NCBI GenBank assembly: GCA_900544765.1
Contig: UQWI01000003.1
Coordinates: forward strand, 139,741 to 203,740
DNA length: 64,000 nucleotides
Direction: 5' to 3'
DNA from: an uncultured Eubacteriales bacterium
GTDB lineage: Bacteria; Bacillota; Clostridia; Oscillospirales; Oscillospiraceae
The position numbers were made by a program, and so were the translations under genes. Positions 49,018 to 56,683 of this stretch are shown here, in pieces (the first letter of the stretch is position 1; every line of letters begins with the position of its first letter). The notes beneath the pieces are model-generated. The model made no database searches. It saw only the letters and a program-made list of their open reading frames with translations, and was not told where the DNA came from.

Positions 49018-49062
49018 ATTATAGCATATGTCAAAGTATTAATCAAGTGAGAAAAACTTGAT
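49018..49062 (-). promoter_or_regulatory. Promoter and dyad of rex
   Basis: On the minus strand TTGATT (49041-49046), 17-bp spacer, TATAAT (49018-49023). A 21-bp dyad with perfect 7-bp arms, ATCAAGT (49042-49048) and ACTTGAT (49056-49062), overlaps the -35. A regulator site is likely, but it is not the Rex consensus. Confidence 0.7.
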
Positions 49063-49150
49063 ATCTTGCTGGAATTTCAATGAAATAGTATAAAAAGTTG
49101 TGTCAACCACCTCATACGGACCGCGCCGTTTTAAAACCGCTCAAGAGAAA

Positions 49151-49177
49151 ACACACGACGTTTGACGCGCCGTGTGT
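49151..49177 (-). terminator. Terminator of the sigma/anti-sigma operon
   Basis: ACACACG (49151-49157) pairs with CGTGTGT (49171-49177), extended by CG/CG, followed on the minus strand by TTTTCTCTT. Confidence 0.75.
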
Positions 49178-49183
49178 CCTCTT

Positions 49184-49975
49184 TCAGCCTATTATTGCCT
49201 CGAGCGCCTCGCTCGAGCCCAGAGCGGTCCAGGCAATGCCCTCCTCCAGCTGGCATATTATTTCAGGGCCGGAACACCAGACCCGGAGCCGGGTCGAGCC
49301 CCTGTCCCCGTCAACGGTGACAATGTAGTCCGCCTCCGTGTCCGGCACGGCCGTGATGCTCTGGCCGCCGTAGCGCAGCAGCGTCACTATCGCGTCCACC
49401 GTCTCGCTGTCCGTGTAGCCGGCCTCTCCGTTTGCTCCGGTAACAGTGACGGACTGGGCTATGCTGACGCAGTTGCTGCCGGACCCGGTCGGGTTCATGC
49501 CCACGGTCATGTTGGGCGTGACCGCTGCGGCGTCCGCATGCGGGCCATACAGCTCCGTATCCCTTTCCGTGGGCTCCGTCTCGACGCTGCCGGTGGCGTT
49601 GTAGGCGGCGGGCTCATTCTCGCCGTTCGCGGCCCCGTCGGAGGCCGGTGAGGCCAGGCGGACGCCGGCCGCGATGACCAGGGCCAGGCAGGCAGCCATA
49701 GCGGCGTATTTTGCCACGAGGCCGCGCCTGCGCGGCTTGACAGCCTTTTTGGGCGCAGCCGCCGCCCCCACGGCGTCCATCACCGCTGCGGCAAAGCCCT
49801 CCGGCGCCTTGACCTCATCGCCCAGTGCGTCTGAAACTCCAGAGAAAACCTCGTAATACCGGCGGCAATCCCGGCAGCCGGCCAGATGCTCCATCAACTC
49901 CGGGACTTCGTTTTCGGGCAGCTCCCCGTCAATATACAGGCTGGCCATTTCTATATACTTGTCGCAATGGCTCAT
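49184..49975 (-). CDS. Anti-sigma factor with zinc-finger (zf-HC2) domain, RsiW-like
   Basis: 263-residue membrane anti-sigma factor. The cytoplasmic ZAS-type zinc site is HLAGCRDC (near residues 30-37) in a typical helical domain, a single transmembrane helix lies at about 88-108 (YAAMAACLALVIAAGVRL), and an extracytoplasmic domain of about 150 residues follows. The start ATG 49975 overlaps the sigma-factor stop (ATGA) and has GGGAGGAG upstream. It should hold the ECF sigma factor inactive until envelope stress triggers proteolysis. The outer domain has no recognisable ligand fold. Confidence 0.88.
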   Translation of the reverse strand: MSHCDKYIEMASLYIDGELPENEVPELMEHLAGCRDCRRYYEVFSGVSDALGDEVKAPEGFAAAVMDAVGAAAAPKKAVKPRRRGLVAKYAAMAACLALVIAAGVRLASPASDGAANGENEPAAYNATGSVETEPTERDTELYGPHADAAAVTPNMTVGMNPTGSGSNCVSIAQSVTVTGANGEAGYTDSETVDAIVTLLRYGGQSITAVPDTEADYIVTVDGDRGSTRLRVWCSGPEIICQLEEGIAWTALGSSEALEAIIG

Positions 49976-50604
49976 ACACCCGCTCCTCCCTTCGATGAGT
50001 TTGACGCACCATACTCGGGAATGTTCCCCTCTTTTAAAAGAAAATCGCAAAGTTTTTTTCTGGCCCTGAATATGCGGGATTTCACGGTACCGGCCTCAAT
50101 GCCCAGGGCCTGCGCTATCTCGTCATAGCTCAGCCCGTCCACCTCCCGCAGCAGCAATATCTGCCTGTACTGCGGGGACAGCGACTCCAGCCCGCGCTGC
50201 ACGCTCTCGCGCATGCTTGTGCGCTCCAGCTGCGCCTCCGGTGAAAACCTCTCGTCCGGTATCTCAAGCTCTCCGGCGTCGTCGCCTTCGTCGTCGGTCC
50301 AGGTCATGCTGACCGTCCGCTTCTTGGCGCGGGAGCGCAGGAAGTCTATGCATATGTTGCTCGTCAGGCGGTAAAGCCATACGGAGAACTTGCTGTCGCC
50401 CCGAAAACCCGACAGGGAGCTGAACGCGCGGATGAACGCGTCCTGCGCCAAGTCCCTGGCGTCCTCCTCGTTGCCGACCATGCGCAGGGCGAGGCTGTAC
50501 ACCTTATTCTGATGTTCAAGCACCAGGGCCTCGAAGGCCTCGGTATCGCCGGAGAGTACGCGCTGTACTATCTCCAGCTCCTCCTGTCTGGTCAACTGTT
50601 TCAC
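49972..50604 (-). CDS. ECF-type RNA polymerase sigma factor (SigW-like)
   Basis: 210-residue group 4 sigma factor. Region 2 has the RDLAQDAFIRAFSSLSGFRG block (near residues 50-69) and SVWLYRLTSNICIDFLR; region 4 has LREVDGLSYDEIAQALGIEAGT near 151-172, with the HTH. Start may be GTG 50604 or TTG 50595; GAGGTG lies 6 bp before the TTG, favouring the shorter form. It is followed by its anti-sigma factor by overlap. Envelope-stress type by analogy with SigW-RsiW. Confidence 0.92.
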   Translation of the reverse strand: MKQLTRQEELEIVQRVLSGDTEAFEALVLEHQNKVYSLALRMVGNEEDARDLAQDAFIRAFSSLSGFRGDSKFSVWLYRLTSNICIDFLRSRAKKRTVSMTWTDDEGDDAGELEIPDERFSPEAQLERTSMRESVQRGLESLSPQYRQILLLREVDGLSYDEIAQALGIEAGTVKSRIFRARKKLCDFLLKEGNIPEYGASNSSKGGAGV

Positions 50605-50686
50605 CTCTATAATTTATCGCGCCGTGCCGCCGCAGGAGGCGCCCGCACGCTGCGGCGCCGGTGCAAGCCCGTTTCGCTCCCTCGGC

Positions 50687-51664
50687 TTATTTCAGGTTCA
50701 TTGCCGCGAGCTTGAGTATCCGGCGCAGCTCTTCGAGCGAAGATATGTGTACGAGCTCCTGCTTGTACTCGCTCGAGTGAGGTACGCCGTGCAGGTAGTT
50801 GGATATGCGCGCCCTCGCCTCGATGCAGGCCAGGCGCTCGCCCTTTTCCTCTGCGGCCATCTCTATCTGGCGGTATGCCGTGGCGAGCTTTTCATCCAGG
50901 GACGGGTCCGGCGGCAGCGCTCTGCCGTCAATTGCGGCGTTGGCCGCGGCGAAAATCCAGGGGTTGCCGAACGCGCCCCGGCCTATCATGCACGCCGCCG
51001 CCCCGGTGTATTTCAGTATGTGCGCGGCGTCCTCGCCGGAGGCCACGTCACCGTTTGCTATCACCGGCACGTTGACGGCCTCAACCACGTCGCGGATAGC
51101 GTCCCAATCGGCGCGCCCGGAGTACATCTGTACCCGCGTGCGTCCGTGGACGGCGATTGCCGCGACGCCTGCTCCCTCGACTATCCTTGCGAGCTCAACG
51201 CAGTTTGCGCTGCCCGCGTCCCAGCCCTTGCGTATCTTCACCGTGACGGGCACGTCCACGGCCCTGACGACTGCGGCGGCTATCTCGCCCGCCAGCTCCG
51301 GCGTTTTCATAAGCGCGCTGCCGTCGCCGCTCTTGACAATCTTGCCCACCGGGCAGCCCATGTTGATGTCGATTATGTCTGCGTGACAGAGCTCCAGCGC
51401 GCGCCTTGCGCCCTCGGCCATAACGTCCGGCTCGTGGCCGAATATCTGCGCCGCAACCGGGCGCCCGCCCTCCGGTATATACAGCAGCGCGCCGGTCTTT
51501 TTGTCATTATAGCACAGCGCCTTCGCGCTGACCATCTCCGTGTACACCAGCGCCGCTCCCTGCTCAAGGCAGAGCGTGCGGAAGGCCGCATCGCTCACGC
51601 CCGCCATCGGGGCAAGTACGGCGCGCCCTTCAAGCTGTACGGAACCTATAGCGAAGCCGCTCAC
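50687..51664 (-). CDS. dusB: tRNA-dihydrouridine synthase DusB
   Basis: 325-residue FMN enzyme that reduces uridine to dihydrouridine in the tRNA D-loop. LAPMAGVSDAAFRTLCLEQG (near residues 15-34) and the catalytic Cys motif DINMGCPVGKIVKSGDGSAL (near 96-115) are diagnostic, as are KIRKGWD, AVHGRTRVQMYSG and IGRGAFGNPWIF. GTG 51664 overlaps the xthA stop (GTGA), which fixes the start. Part of the trmB-xthA-dusB run. Confidence 0.93.
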   Translation of the reverse strand: MSGFAIGSVQLEGRAVLAPMAGVSDAAFRTLCLEQGAALVYTEMVSAKALCYNDKKTGALLYIPEGGRPVAAQIFGHEPDVMAEGARRALELCHADIIDINMGCPVGKIVKSGDGSALMKTPELAGEIAAAVVRAVDVPVTVKIRKGWDAGSANCVELARIVEGAGVAAIAVHGRTRVQMYSGRADWDAIRDVVEAVNVPVIANGDVASGEDAAHILKYTGAAACMIGRGAFGNPWIFAAANAAIDGRALPPDPSLDEKLATAYRQIEMAAEEKGERLACIEARARISNYLHGVPHSSEYKQELVHISSLEELRRILKLAAMNLK

Positions 51665-52413
51665 TTGAGCTCCAGTCCCACGGGGCAGTGGTCGCTGCCC
51701 ATTATTTCCGGGCATATAAAGGCGTCGGTTATGCGCTCGCGCAGCCTGTCCGAGCAGATGAAGTAGTCGATGCGCCAGCCGACGTTCCTCTCCCTGGCAG
51801 CGGCGCGGAAGCTCCACCAGGAATATGCGTCGCGCTTGTCCGGGTACAGGTAGCGGAAGGAATCCGTAAAGCCGCTCGCGAGCAGCTCGCTCATCTTGCC
51901 GCGCTCCTGGTCCGTGAAGCCGGCGTTCATGTGGTTGGTCGACGGATTCTTGAGGTCTATCTCCTCATGGGCGACATTCATGTCGCCGCAGGCCACGACC
52001 GGCTTTGCCTTGTCCAGCTCCATGAGGTACGCGCGGAAAGCGTCCTCCCAGGTCATACGGTAGTCCAGGCGCTTGAGCTCGTTCTGCGAGTTCGGCGTGT
52101 AGACGCACACGAGGTAGAAGTCCGGGTACTCACAGGTGATGACGCGCCCCTCCATGTCGTGCTCAGGACAGCCGAGGTTGTAGCTCACGCTGATGGGCTC
52201 CTCGCGCGTGAACACGGCCGTACCGGAGTAGCCCTTCTTCTCGGCGTAGCACCAGTACTGGTGGTACCCGGGCAGCTCCAGCTCTATCTGTCCCGCCTGG
52301 AGCTTGGTCTCCTGCAGGCAGAATATGTCTGCGTCGAGGGCGTTGAAGTTCTCAATGAAGCCCTTTTTGACAGCGGCTCGAAGGCCGTTTACATTCCAGG
52401 ATATGAGTCTCAT
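51661..52413 (-). CDS. xthA: Exodeoxyribonuclease III / AP endonuclease
   Basis: 250-residue base-excision-repair nuclease. Active-site blocks of the ExoIII family: ISWNVNGLRA (residues 4-13), FCLQETKLQ (near 31-39) with the metal-binding Glu, VACGDMNVAH (near 140-149), and RIDYFICS and GSDHCPVGLEL at the C-terminus with the catalytic Asp-His. Overlaps the trmB stop and the dusB start by 4 bp each. Confidence 0.96.
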   Translation of the reverse strand: MRLISWNVNGLRAAVKKGFIENFNALDADIFCLQETKLQAGQIELELPGYHQYWCYAEKKGYSGTAVFTREEPISVSYNLGCPEHDMEGRVITCEYPDFYLVCVYTPNSQNELKRLDYRMTWEDAFRAYLMELDKAKPVVACGDMNVAHEEIDLKNPSTNHMNAGFTDQERGKMSELLASGFTDSFRYLYPDKRDAYSWWSFRAAARERNVGWRIDYFICSDRLRERITDAFICPEIMGSDHCPVGLELK

Positions 52414-53075
52414 TCCTCGTCCTCCCTGCTCTCGTCGGGTATCTCAAAGCGCTCGCCCTTGACGGCGACAAGGCGGTTTATCTTCACGCCCTGCTCGCGG
52501 AACTTGGCCTCGTAGTCGGTCATCACCGTGTCGCGCCAGTCTCGGGATATGTCCCTGAGCTGCCATCCGCAGCCTTCGTACTGCTCAAGGCTCCACTCGT
52601 AGAGCGGCGAGTTGTCGGTCTTGAACCATATCTCCCCGCCGGGTACCAGCGCATCGTAGCACAGCTTTTGGAAGCTCGGCGCCGTCAGGCGGCGCTTGAA
52701 CTGCCGCTTCTTCGGCCACGGGTCGGGGAAGTTTATGTATATGCGCGAGACCTCGCCGGGGGCGAAGTATTCGGCCAGGTTCGCCGCATCCTGTGCGAGG
52801 AAGCGGACGTTGCTCAAGCCGGATTCGCACACCCGCTCCATAGCCACGACCAGCGCGTCCGGCACCTTCTCTATCGCCACAAACAGCACGCCGGGGTTCT
52901 GCTCCGCCATGTCCCGGGTGAACCTGCCCTTGCCGCAGCCGAGCTCGACGTGCACTTCCTTGAAAGCGGGGTATACATCCAGCCAGCTGCCCCTGCAGTC
53001 CGCCGGAGAGTTCTCCAGCACATGGGCGCAGCGCTCCAGGCGGGGTATCAGGTTGGGTTTCTTTCTCATTCTCAC
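52410..53075 (-). CDS. trmB: tRNA (guanine-N7-)-methyltransferase TrmB
   Basis: 221-residue SAM-dependent enzyme making m7G46 in tRNA. The SAM motif is VELGCGKGRFTRDMA (near residues 43-57); the substrate motif NFPDPWPKKRQFKRRLTAPSF (near 113-133) is the TrmB signature and the D of FPDPWPK is essential in relatives. Start may be GTG 53075 (GGAG 11 bp upstream) or ATG 53069. Its promoter shares a dyad with the divergent tRNA-Pro gene, so tRNA and tRNA-modifying enzyme are linked at the promoter level. Confidence 0.94.
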   Translation of the reverse strand: MRMRKKPNLIPRLERCAHVLENSPADCRGSWLDVYPAFKEVHVELGCGKGRFTRDMAEQNPGVLFVAIEKVPDALVVAMERVCESGLSNVRFLAQDAANLAEYFAPGEVSRIYINFPDPWPKKRQFKRRLTAPSFQKLCYDALVPGGEIWFKTDNSPLYEWSLEQYEGCGWQLRDISRDWRDTVMTDYEAKFREQGVKINRLVAVKGERFEIPDESREDEE

Positions 53076-53097
53076 AATGCTTCACACTCCGAAGAGC

Positions 53098-53126
53098 ATA
53101 GTAACACATAACGACGAAAACTGCAA
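53098..53126 (-). promoter_or_regulatory. Promoter of trmB
   Basis: On the minus strand TTGCAG (53121-53126), 17-bp spacer, TACTAT (53098-53103). Confidence 0.75.
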
Positions 53127-53137
53127 CGAAGAAAAGG

Positions 53138-53166
53138 TTGCAGTTTTTGAAAAGACATAGTATAAT
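53138..53166 (+). promoter_or_regulatory. Promoter of tRNA-Pro
   Basis: TTGCAG (53138-53143), 17-bp spacer, TATAAT (53161-53166). Its -35 is the mirror image of the trmB -35 within an 11-bp-arm dyad (53117-53127 with 53137-53147). Confidence 0.8.
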
Positions 53167-53178
53167 CATATGGCTTAT

Positions 53179-53254
53179 CCGGGTGTTGCGCAGTTGGTAG
53201 CGCGCCAGCTTTGGGAGCTGGAGGCCGCGAGTTCGAGTCTCGCCACTCGGACCA
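53179..53254 (+). tRNA. tRNA-Pro (TGG anticodon)
   Basis: Cloverleaf with encoded CCA. Acceptor CCGGGTG/CACTCGG, D arm with GTTGGTAGC, anticodon stem CCAGC/GCTGG around TTTGGGA (anticodon TGG), and T arm with GTTCGAGTC. Followed by its own terminator. Confidence 0.95.
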
Positions 53255-53294
53255 GCTCGTCGCAAGCGATATGACGCTTGCGACGAGCTTTTTC
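53254..53294 (+). terminator. Intrinsic terminator after tRNA-Pro
   Basis: AGCTCGTCGCAAGCG (53254-53268) pairs perfectly with CGCTTGCGACGAGCT (53275-53289), then TTTTTC. Confidence 0.93.
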
Positions 53295-53341
53295 ATTTCA
53301 TTGCAAAGCTCATCGCGCGCTCATTCTGCTGCTCCTCGCTT

Positions 53342-53380
53342 CCAAACCGCAACCGCTCTGCTGGGTTGCGGTTTGGTTTT
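53342..53380 (+). terminator. Second hairpin downstream of tRNA-Pro
   Basis: CCAAACCGCAACC (53342-53354) pairs with GGTTGCGGTTTGG (53364-53376), followed by TTTT. The 240 bp between tRNA-Pro and the SGNH gene hold only this hairpin and the SGNH promoter. Confidence 0.75.
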
Positions 53381-53480
53381 GGGCGCAGACCTGGAGACTG
53401 CTGCATCTTTTTCGGCAACAAAAGACACGTCGGAGCAAAGCGCCATGTGAACAGCGCATATACTGCCCGCCTCAACCCTC

Positions 53481-53509
53481 TTGCCCTTGGGCGCACGGGA
53501 ATGTATAAT
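53481..53509 (+). promoter_or_regulatory. Promoter of the SGNH hydrolase/deformylase pair
   Basis: TTGCCC (53481-53486), 17-bp spacer, TATAAT (53504-53509). Confidence 0.7.
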
Positions 53510-53539
53510 GTCGGCATGACAACTGCAAGGAGCGCCGTT

Positions 53540-54112
53540 ATGAGGATACTCATGCTGGGCAACAGCTTTACAACCGCCAACAACCTGCCGCAAGCCCTGG
53601 CCTCATTGACCGGGGCCGAAGTTGTATGCTGCGCCAGGGGCGGGGCGCGGCTGTCGGAACAGCTGAACTCCAACACCAGGCTGGGCAGTCAGACCCGGGC
53701 GGCGCTCCAAAAGGAGAAGTGGGACTATGTGGTGCTCCAGGAGATGAGCCACGGCCCCATCACCGCCCCCAAGAGTTTCTTCTCCAGCGTGGAGCGGCTC
53801 TGCCGTCAGATCCGGGCAAACGGAGCTGTCCCCATTTTGTTCGCCACCTGGGCCTATCAGAGGGGCGGGGCCAAGCTGACGGCCAAGGGCTGGGACTACG
53901 ACGGGATGGCCCGAACGCTGTCCGAGGCCTACCACAAAGCGGCGCGGGAAAATAACACCCTGATCGCCGATGTGGGCCGGCGGTTTTACGAGTTGCCCGG
54001 CACGCGAAACCTCTACGCCGCCGACGGCGTCCATCCCAGTGAGCTGGGCTCTCACATTGCGGCGGAAACCATAGCGTCGGTCATAAATCAGCACGAGGAG
54101 GCAAAGCTGTGA
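53540..54112 (+). CDS. SGNH/GDSL-type hydrolase
   Basis: 190-residue esterase-like protein without a signal peptide. The nucleophile block is GNSFT (Ser9 in MRILMLGNSFT), in which the usual GDS is GNS. The final Asp-His pair is in DGVHPSELGSHIAAET (near residues 166-181). ATG 53540 is chosen because AAGGAG (53527-53532) is 7 bp upstream; the longer frame contains the promoter. Its stop overlaps the GTG of a deformylase gene. Substrate unknown. Confidence 0.85.
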   Translation: MRILMLGNSFTTANNLPQALASLTGAEVVCCARGGARLSEQLNSNTRLGSQTRAALQKEKWDYVVLQEMSHGPITAPKSFFSSVERLCRQIRANGAVPILFATWAYQRGGAKLTAKGWDYDGMARTLSEAYHKAARENNTLIADVGRRFYELPGTRNLYAADGVHPSELGSHIAAETIASVINQHEEAKL

Positions 54113-54519
54113 TTCGGGAAATTTGCAGAGACGAGGCCTTTCTCTCACAGGCGGCGGAGGCCGCCACACCGGATGATGTGCAGACAGCGTCGGACCTGCT
54201 TGAGACGCTCGAGCACCACAAGTCCGGCTGCGTCGGCATGGCCGCCAACATGATAGGCGTCAACAAGCGCATCATCGCCTTCGACAACGGAGGCAGCTAC
54301 ATGGTCATGTTCAACCCGGAAATCATCAAGAAGTCCGAGCCGTATACGGCTGAGGAAGGCTGCCTCTCCCTCTCCGGTACGCGCCGCACAACGCGCTGGA
54401 GGTCTATCAAGGTCCGCTGGCAGAACGAGCGCTTTCAAGAGCGCATAAAGACCTTCACAGGCTGGACGGCCAAGATTATCCAGCACGAGATTGACCACTG
54501 CGAGGGCATCATAATTTGA
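54109..54519 (+). CDS. def: Peptide deformylase, short atypical form
   Basis: 136-residue metallo-hydrolase that should remove formyl groups from N-terminal Met. Motif II EGCLSL (near residues 83-88) and motif III QHEIDHCEG (near 125-133) hold the Cys and two His that bind the metal and the catalytic Glu. Motif I reads VGMAANMIG, where classical enzymes have GxGxAAxQ, so the usual Gln is Met. GTG 54109 overlaps the preceding TGA, with GAGGAGG upstream. It may be a second, specialised deformylase beside a classical one elsewhere. Confidence 0.88.
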   Translation: MIREICRDEAFLSQAAEAATPDDVQTASDLLETLEHHKSGCVGMAANMIGVNKRIIAFDNGGSYMVMFNPEIIKKSEPYTAEEGCLSLSGTRRTTRWRSIKVRWQNERFQERIKTFTGWTAKIIQHEIDHCEGIII

Positions 54520-54557
54520 CCTTCATTAATGCGGCCCCTCTCAGCCCATGTAGGGAC

Positions 54558-54602
54558 ACGCCCGGACATCTGAGCCGTCGGATGCCCGGGCGTTTGTGTT
54601 TA
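54558..54602 (+). terminator. Terminator after the deformylase gene
   Basis: ACGCCCGG (54558-54565) pairs with CCGGGCGT (54586-54593), with CATC/GATG extending inside, then TTTGTGTTT. Confidence 0.75.
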
Positions 54603-54702
54603 AATAATTCACCGTCCGGCTGCAATATTGAGCCTTATCTCAGCAGACGCAGCGGCCCTGCTTCGCCGCCGTTTCACCCGGCGCGCGGCTCTCCCCCGCC
54701 GG

Positions 54703-54731
54703 TTGACATCGAAGCTGCGGTCAACTATACT
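54703..54731 (+). promoter_or_regulatory. Promoter of the Crp/Fnr regulator gene
   Basis: TTGACA (54703-54708), 17-bp spacer, TATACT (54726-54731). GTTGAC and GTCAAC arms at the two ends of the spacer (54702-54725) form a dyad that could serve autoregulation. Confidence 0.8.
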
Positions 54732-54757
54732 GGAAACACGATAAGGAGGGACGCAGG

Positions 54758-55414
54758 ATGACCTTTCAGGAGTACTTTCCCATATGGGATCAGCTCCGGC
54801 CGGAACAGCAGGACAAGATACTGAACAGTTTGATTTTCAAAAGCGTGACGAAGGGGACGGTGCTTCACAACGGCAGCATGGACTGCACCGGGCTTCTGCT
54901 GATAAAGTCGGGACAGCTCCGGGCCTACATCCTCTCGGACGAGGGCCGGGAGATAACCATCTACCGCCTGTTCGACAGGGATTTGTGCCTGTTCTCCGCC
55001 TCCTGCATGCTGCGCTCAATACAGTTTGAGATTACCATCGAGGCCGAAAAGGACTCCGAGCTGTGGATAATCCCCCCGGATGTCTACCAGGGAATAATGG
55101 CAGAGTCCGCGCCCGTGGCCAATTACACGAACGAGCTGATGGCCAGCCGCTTCTCCGAGGTGATGTGGCTTATGGAGCAGGTGATGTGGAAGAGCCTCGA
55201 CAAGCGCCTGGCGGCCTTCCTGCTGGACGAGGCCTCAATCGAAGGGACCAACTCCCTGAAGATAACGCATGAGGTCATCGCCAACCATCTGGGCTCGCAC
55301 CGCGAGGTAATTACGCGGATGCTCAGATATTTTCAGAGCGAGGGCATGGTGAAGCTCTCCCGTGGAATGGTGACCATTTTGGACGAGGCCAAGCTGCAAG
55401 GGCTGCGCGATTAG
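54758..55414 (+). CDS. Crp/Fnr-family transcriptional regulator
   Basis: 218-residue regulator with an N-terminal cyclic-nucleotide-type beta barrel (about 15-115; GLLLIKSGQLRAYILSDEGREI near 45-64), a long dimer helix, and a C-terminal winged helix with ITHEVIANHLGSHREVITRM (near 169-188), the Crp-type recognition helix. There are few cysteines at the N-terminus, so it is not an oxygen-sensing Fnr of the E. coli type. Converges with the ferredoxin/NapH-like operon, whose promoter carries a Crp-type site at -41, so that operon is its likely target. Confidence 0.92.
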   Translation: MTFQEYFPIWDQLRPEQQDKILNSLIFKSVTKGTVLHNGSMDCTGLLLIKSGQLRAYILSDEGREITIYRLFDRDLCLFSASCMLRSIQFEITIEAEKDSELWIIPPDVYQGIMAESAPVANYTNELMASRFSEVMWLMEQVMWKSLDKRLAAFLLDEASIEGTNSLKITHEVIANHLGSHREVITRMLRYFQSEGMVKLSRGMVTILDEAKLQGLRD

Positions 55415-55452
55415 CCGCAAGCTCTCTTTTAAAGCACAAGCCTAAACCGCAG

Positions 55453-55485
55453 CGAGCGCCGGGTACATTGCCCGGCGCTCGTTTT
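55453..55485 (+). terminator. Terminator after the Crp/Fnr gene
   Basis: CGAGCGCCGGG (55453-55463) pairs with CCCGGCGCTCG (55471-55481), then TTTT. Confidence 0.88.
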
Positions 55486-55519
55486 CTGTCCTTCGGCTGA
55501 AGTCCCGGCCCGTGAGCTC

Positions 55520-56119
55520 TCAGGTGATGATTTGTCCGGAGCTCAGTTCACGTCCGCTTTTCGCCTTGCAGATAAGCTGTGTCATGGTACCCATGGGGCA
55601 ATAGACGCACCAGCTGCGCGGCTTGAACAGCACCATAGTAATCAGGCCCAGGACGGTCGAGGTGAGCATGACGCTGTAGAAGCCGAAGGCGAACTGGGCT
55701 ACGCCTGAGTGGAACAGCGTACCGTGGTAGGCCCAATTCCAGGGCAGCCTGAACGTCCACAGCAGGGTGACGACCTGCTTCAGGTCCTGCGCCCCGGCAA
55801 ACACCAGGTAGGTGTTCCACAGCATCAGGAAAAACATGGTGAAGAAAAACGCCAGGAAACCGTAGCGGAACGCCCTGCTCTTCATCCACTTTGGGATGTC
55901 CCTCTTTCGCGACAGCCCGAGGCGGCCGCCCAGCAGCGCAAACAGCTGGCCTCGCCCGCAATACCGGTTGCAGTACCCCTTGGTGCCGCTGGACACGGAG
56001 ATTATCAGCGGTATCAGGAAGCAAAGCAGTCCCAGCCAGGCAAAGAGGATATTGAAAAAGCCCAGGATGAGGTACAGCAGCGAAGCTATCCACAAGTAGT
56101 CGTACCAACGCTTCTTCAT
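55520..56119 (-). CDS. NapH/CcoG-like membrane protein
   Basis: 199-residue integral membrane protein with four to five helices and two cytoplasmic cysteine pairs: GYCNRYCGRGQLFALLGGRL (near residues 47-66) and WCVYCPMGTMTQLIC (near 169-183). This is the arrangement of NapH/YccM/CcoG proteins, which pass electrons between a quinone or membrane donor and an iron-sulfur protein. The ferredoxin clusters that these relatives carry in their own tail are encoded here by the separate gene just upstream, overlapping by ATGA. Confidence 0.82.
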   Translation of the reverse strand: MKKRWYDYLWIASLLYLILGFFNILFAWLGLLCFLIPLIISVSSGTKGYCNRYCGRGQLFALLGGRLGLSRKRDIPKWMKSRAFRYGFLAFFFTMFFLMLWNTYLVFAGAQDLKQVVTLLWTFRLPWNWAYHGTLFHSGVAQFAFGFYSVMLTSTVLGLITMVLFKPRSWCVYCPMGTMTQLICKAKSGRELSSGQIIT

Positions 56120-56325
56120 GCCTCCACCTCCTGAATCTCTATGACGCTGGCCGGGCATTCCCTGGCGCACTTGCCGCAGCCCACGCACCTGTCCGGGTTG
56201 ACCAGGGCCTTTATGCCCGCTGCAATCTCTATGGCCTGCATGGGACAAACTTTTACACAGCACCCGCAGGCTACGCAGTGATAGTGGTCCACAACGGCTC
56301 TGCGCCGCTTCTTCACCTGATTCAT
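56116..56325 (-). CDS. Ferredoxin, 2[4Fe-4S]
   Basis: 69-residue protein with two standard motifs, CVACGCCVKVCP (residues 18-29) and CVGCGKCARECP (near 47-58), and a basic N-terminus. Start at ATG 56325 with GGGGAGGC upstream. Its stop overlaps the NapH-like start (ATGA), so both proteins probably form one electron-transfer unit. Expressed from the promoter with a Crp-type site. Confidence 0.93.
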   Translation of the reverse strand: MNQVKKRRRAVVDHYHCVACGCCVKVCPMQAIEIAAGIKALVNPDRCVGCGKCARECPASVIEIQEVEA

Positions 56326-56353
56326 ACGATGCCTCCCCAAATCTGGTGGCCAC

Positions 56354-56394
56354 ATCATACCTCACTCCCGCCGCCCTCACAGTGATGAAATCAC
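56354..56394 (-). promoter_or_regulatory. Ferredoxin-NapH promoter with Crp/Fnr-type site at -41
   Basis: On the minus strand TATGAT (56354-56359) is the -10, and a very poor -35 (CTGTGA) stands at 17-bp spacing. The palindrome GTGAT-GAA-ATCAC lies at 56382-56394. Its centre is about 41 bp upstream of the predicted start, the class II activator position. Confidence 0.7.
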
Positions 56395-56432
56395 ATTCGC
56401 GTCGCTCGAGGGCAGGGTGTCAAAAGCTAAAG

Positions 56433-56471
56433 CATGCCGCCGGGCGTCTCACAGGGTCTCCCGGCGGCATG
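56433..56471 (-). terminator. Terminator after the 67-residue protein gene
   Basis: CATGCCGCCGGG (56433-56444) pairs with CCCGGCGGCATG (56460-56471), with GCTTTAGCTTTTG after it on the minus strand. Confidence 0.75.
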
Positions 56472-56476
56472 TCCGC

Positions 56477-56680
56477 TCATTCGCAGTTTTCTATTTCCCG
56501 CTCTATCAGCGACAGCGCTATCGTGAAGGCCTCGATACGCCTTTCAGCGAGCGTAATCTGGGACTTATACCTGGCGCGCTCTTCCTTCCCCTCCAGGGTT
56601 TTGAGCGTCTCCCGGAGCTTATGCACCGTGGACTCAATCTGACGCCCGGCCTCCAGCAGTTCCTGCTTTGTGTAGTCCAT
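56477..56680 (-). CDS. Small helical protein, 67 residues
   Basis: Not recognised. Nearly all charged heptad-like helix (MDYTKQELLEAGRQIESTVH, then RARYKSQITLAERRIEAFTI), so a small helical-hairpin or coiled-coil protein. It starts 3 bp after the DUF2871 stop on the same strand and ends at a terminator, which supports a real gene. It looks like the partner commonly annotated as hypothetical beside DUF2871 genes. No metal or DNA motif seen. Confidence 0.7.
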   Translation of the reverse strand: MDYTKQELLEAGRQIESTVHKLRETLKTLEGKEERARYKSQITLAERRIEAFTIALSLIEREIENCE

Positions 56681-56683
56681 ATC

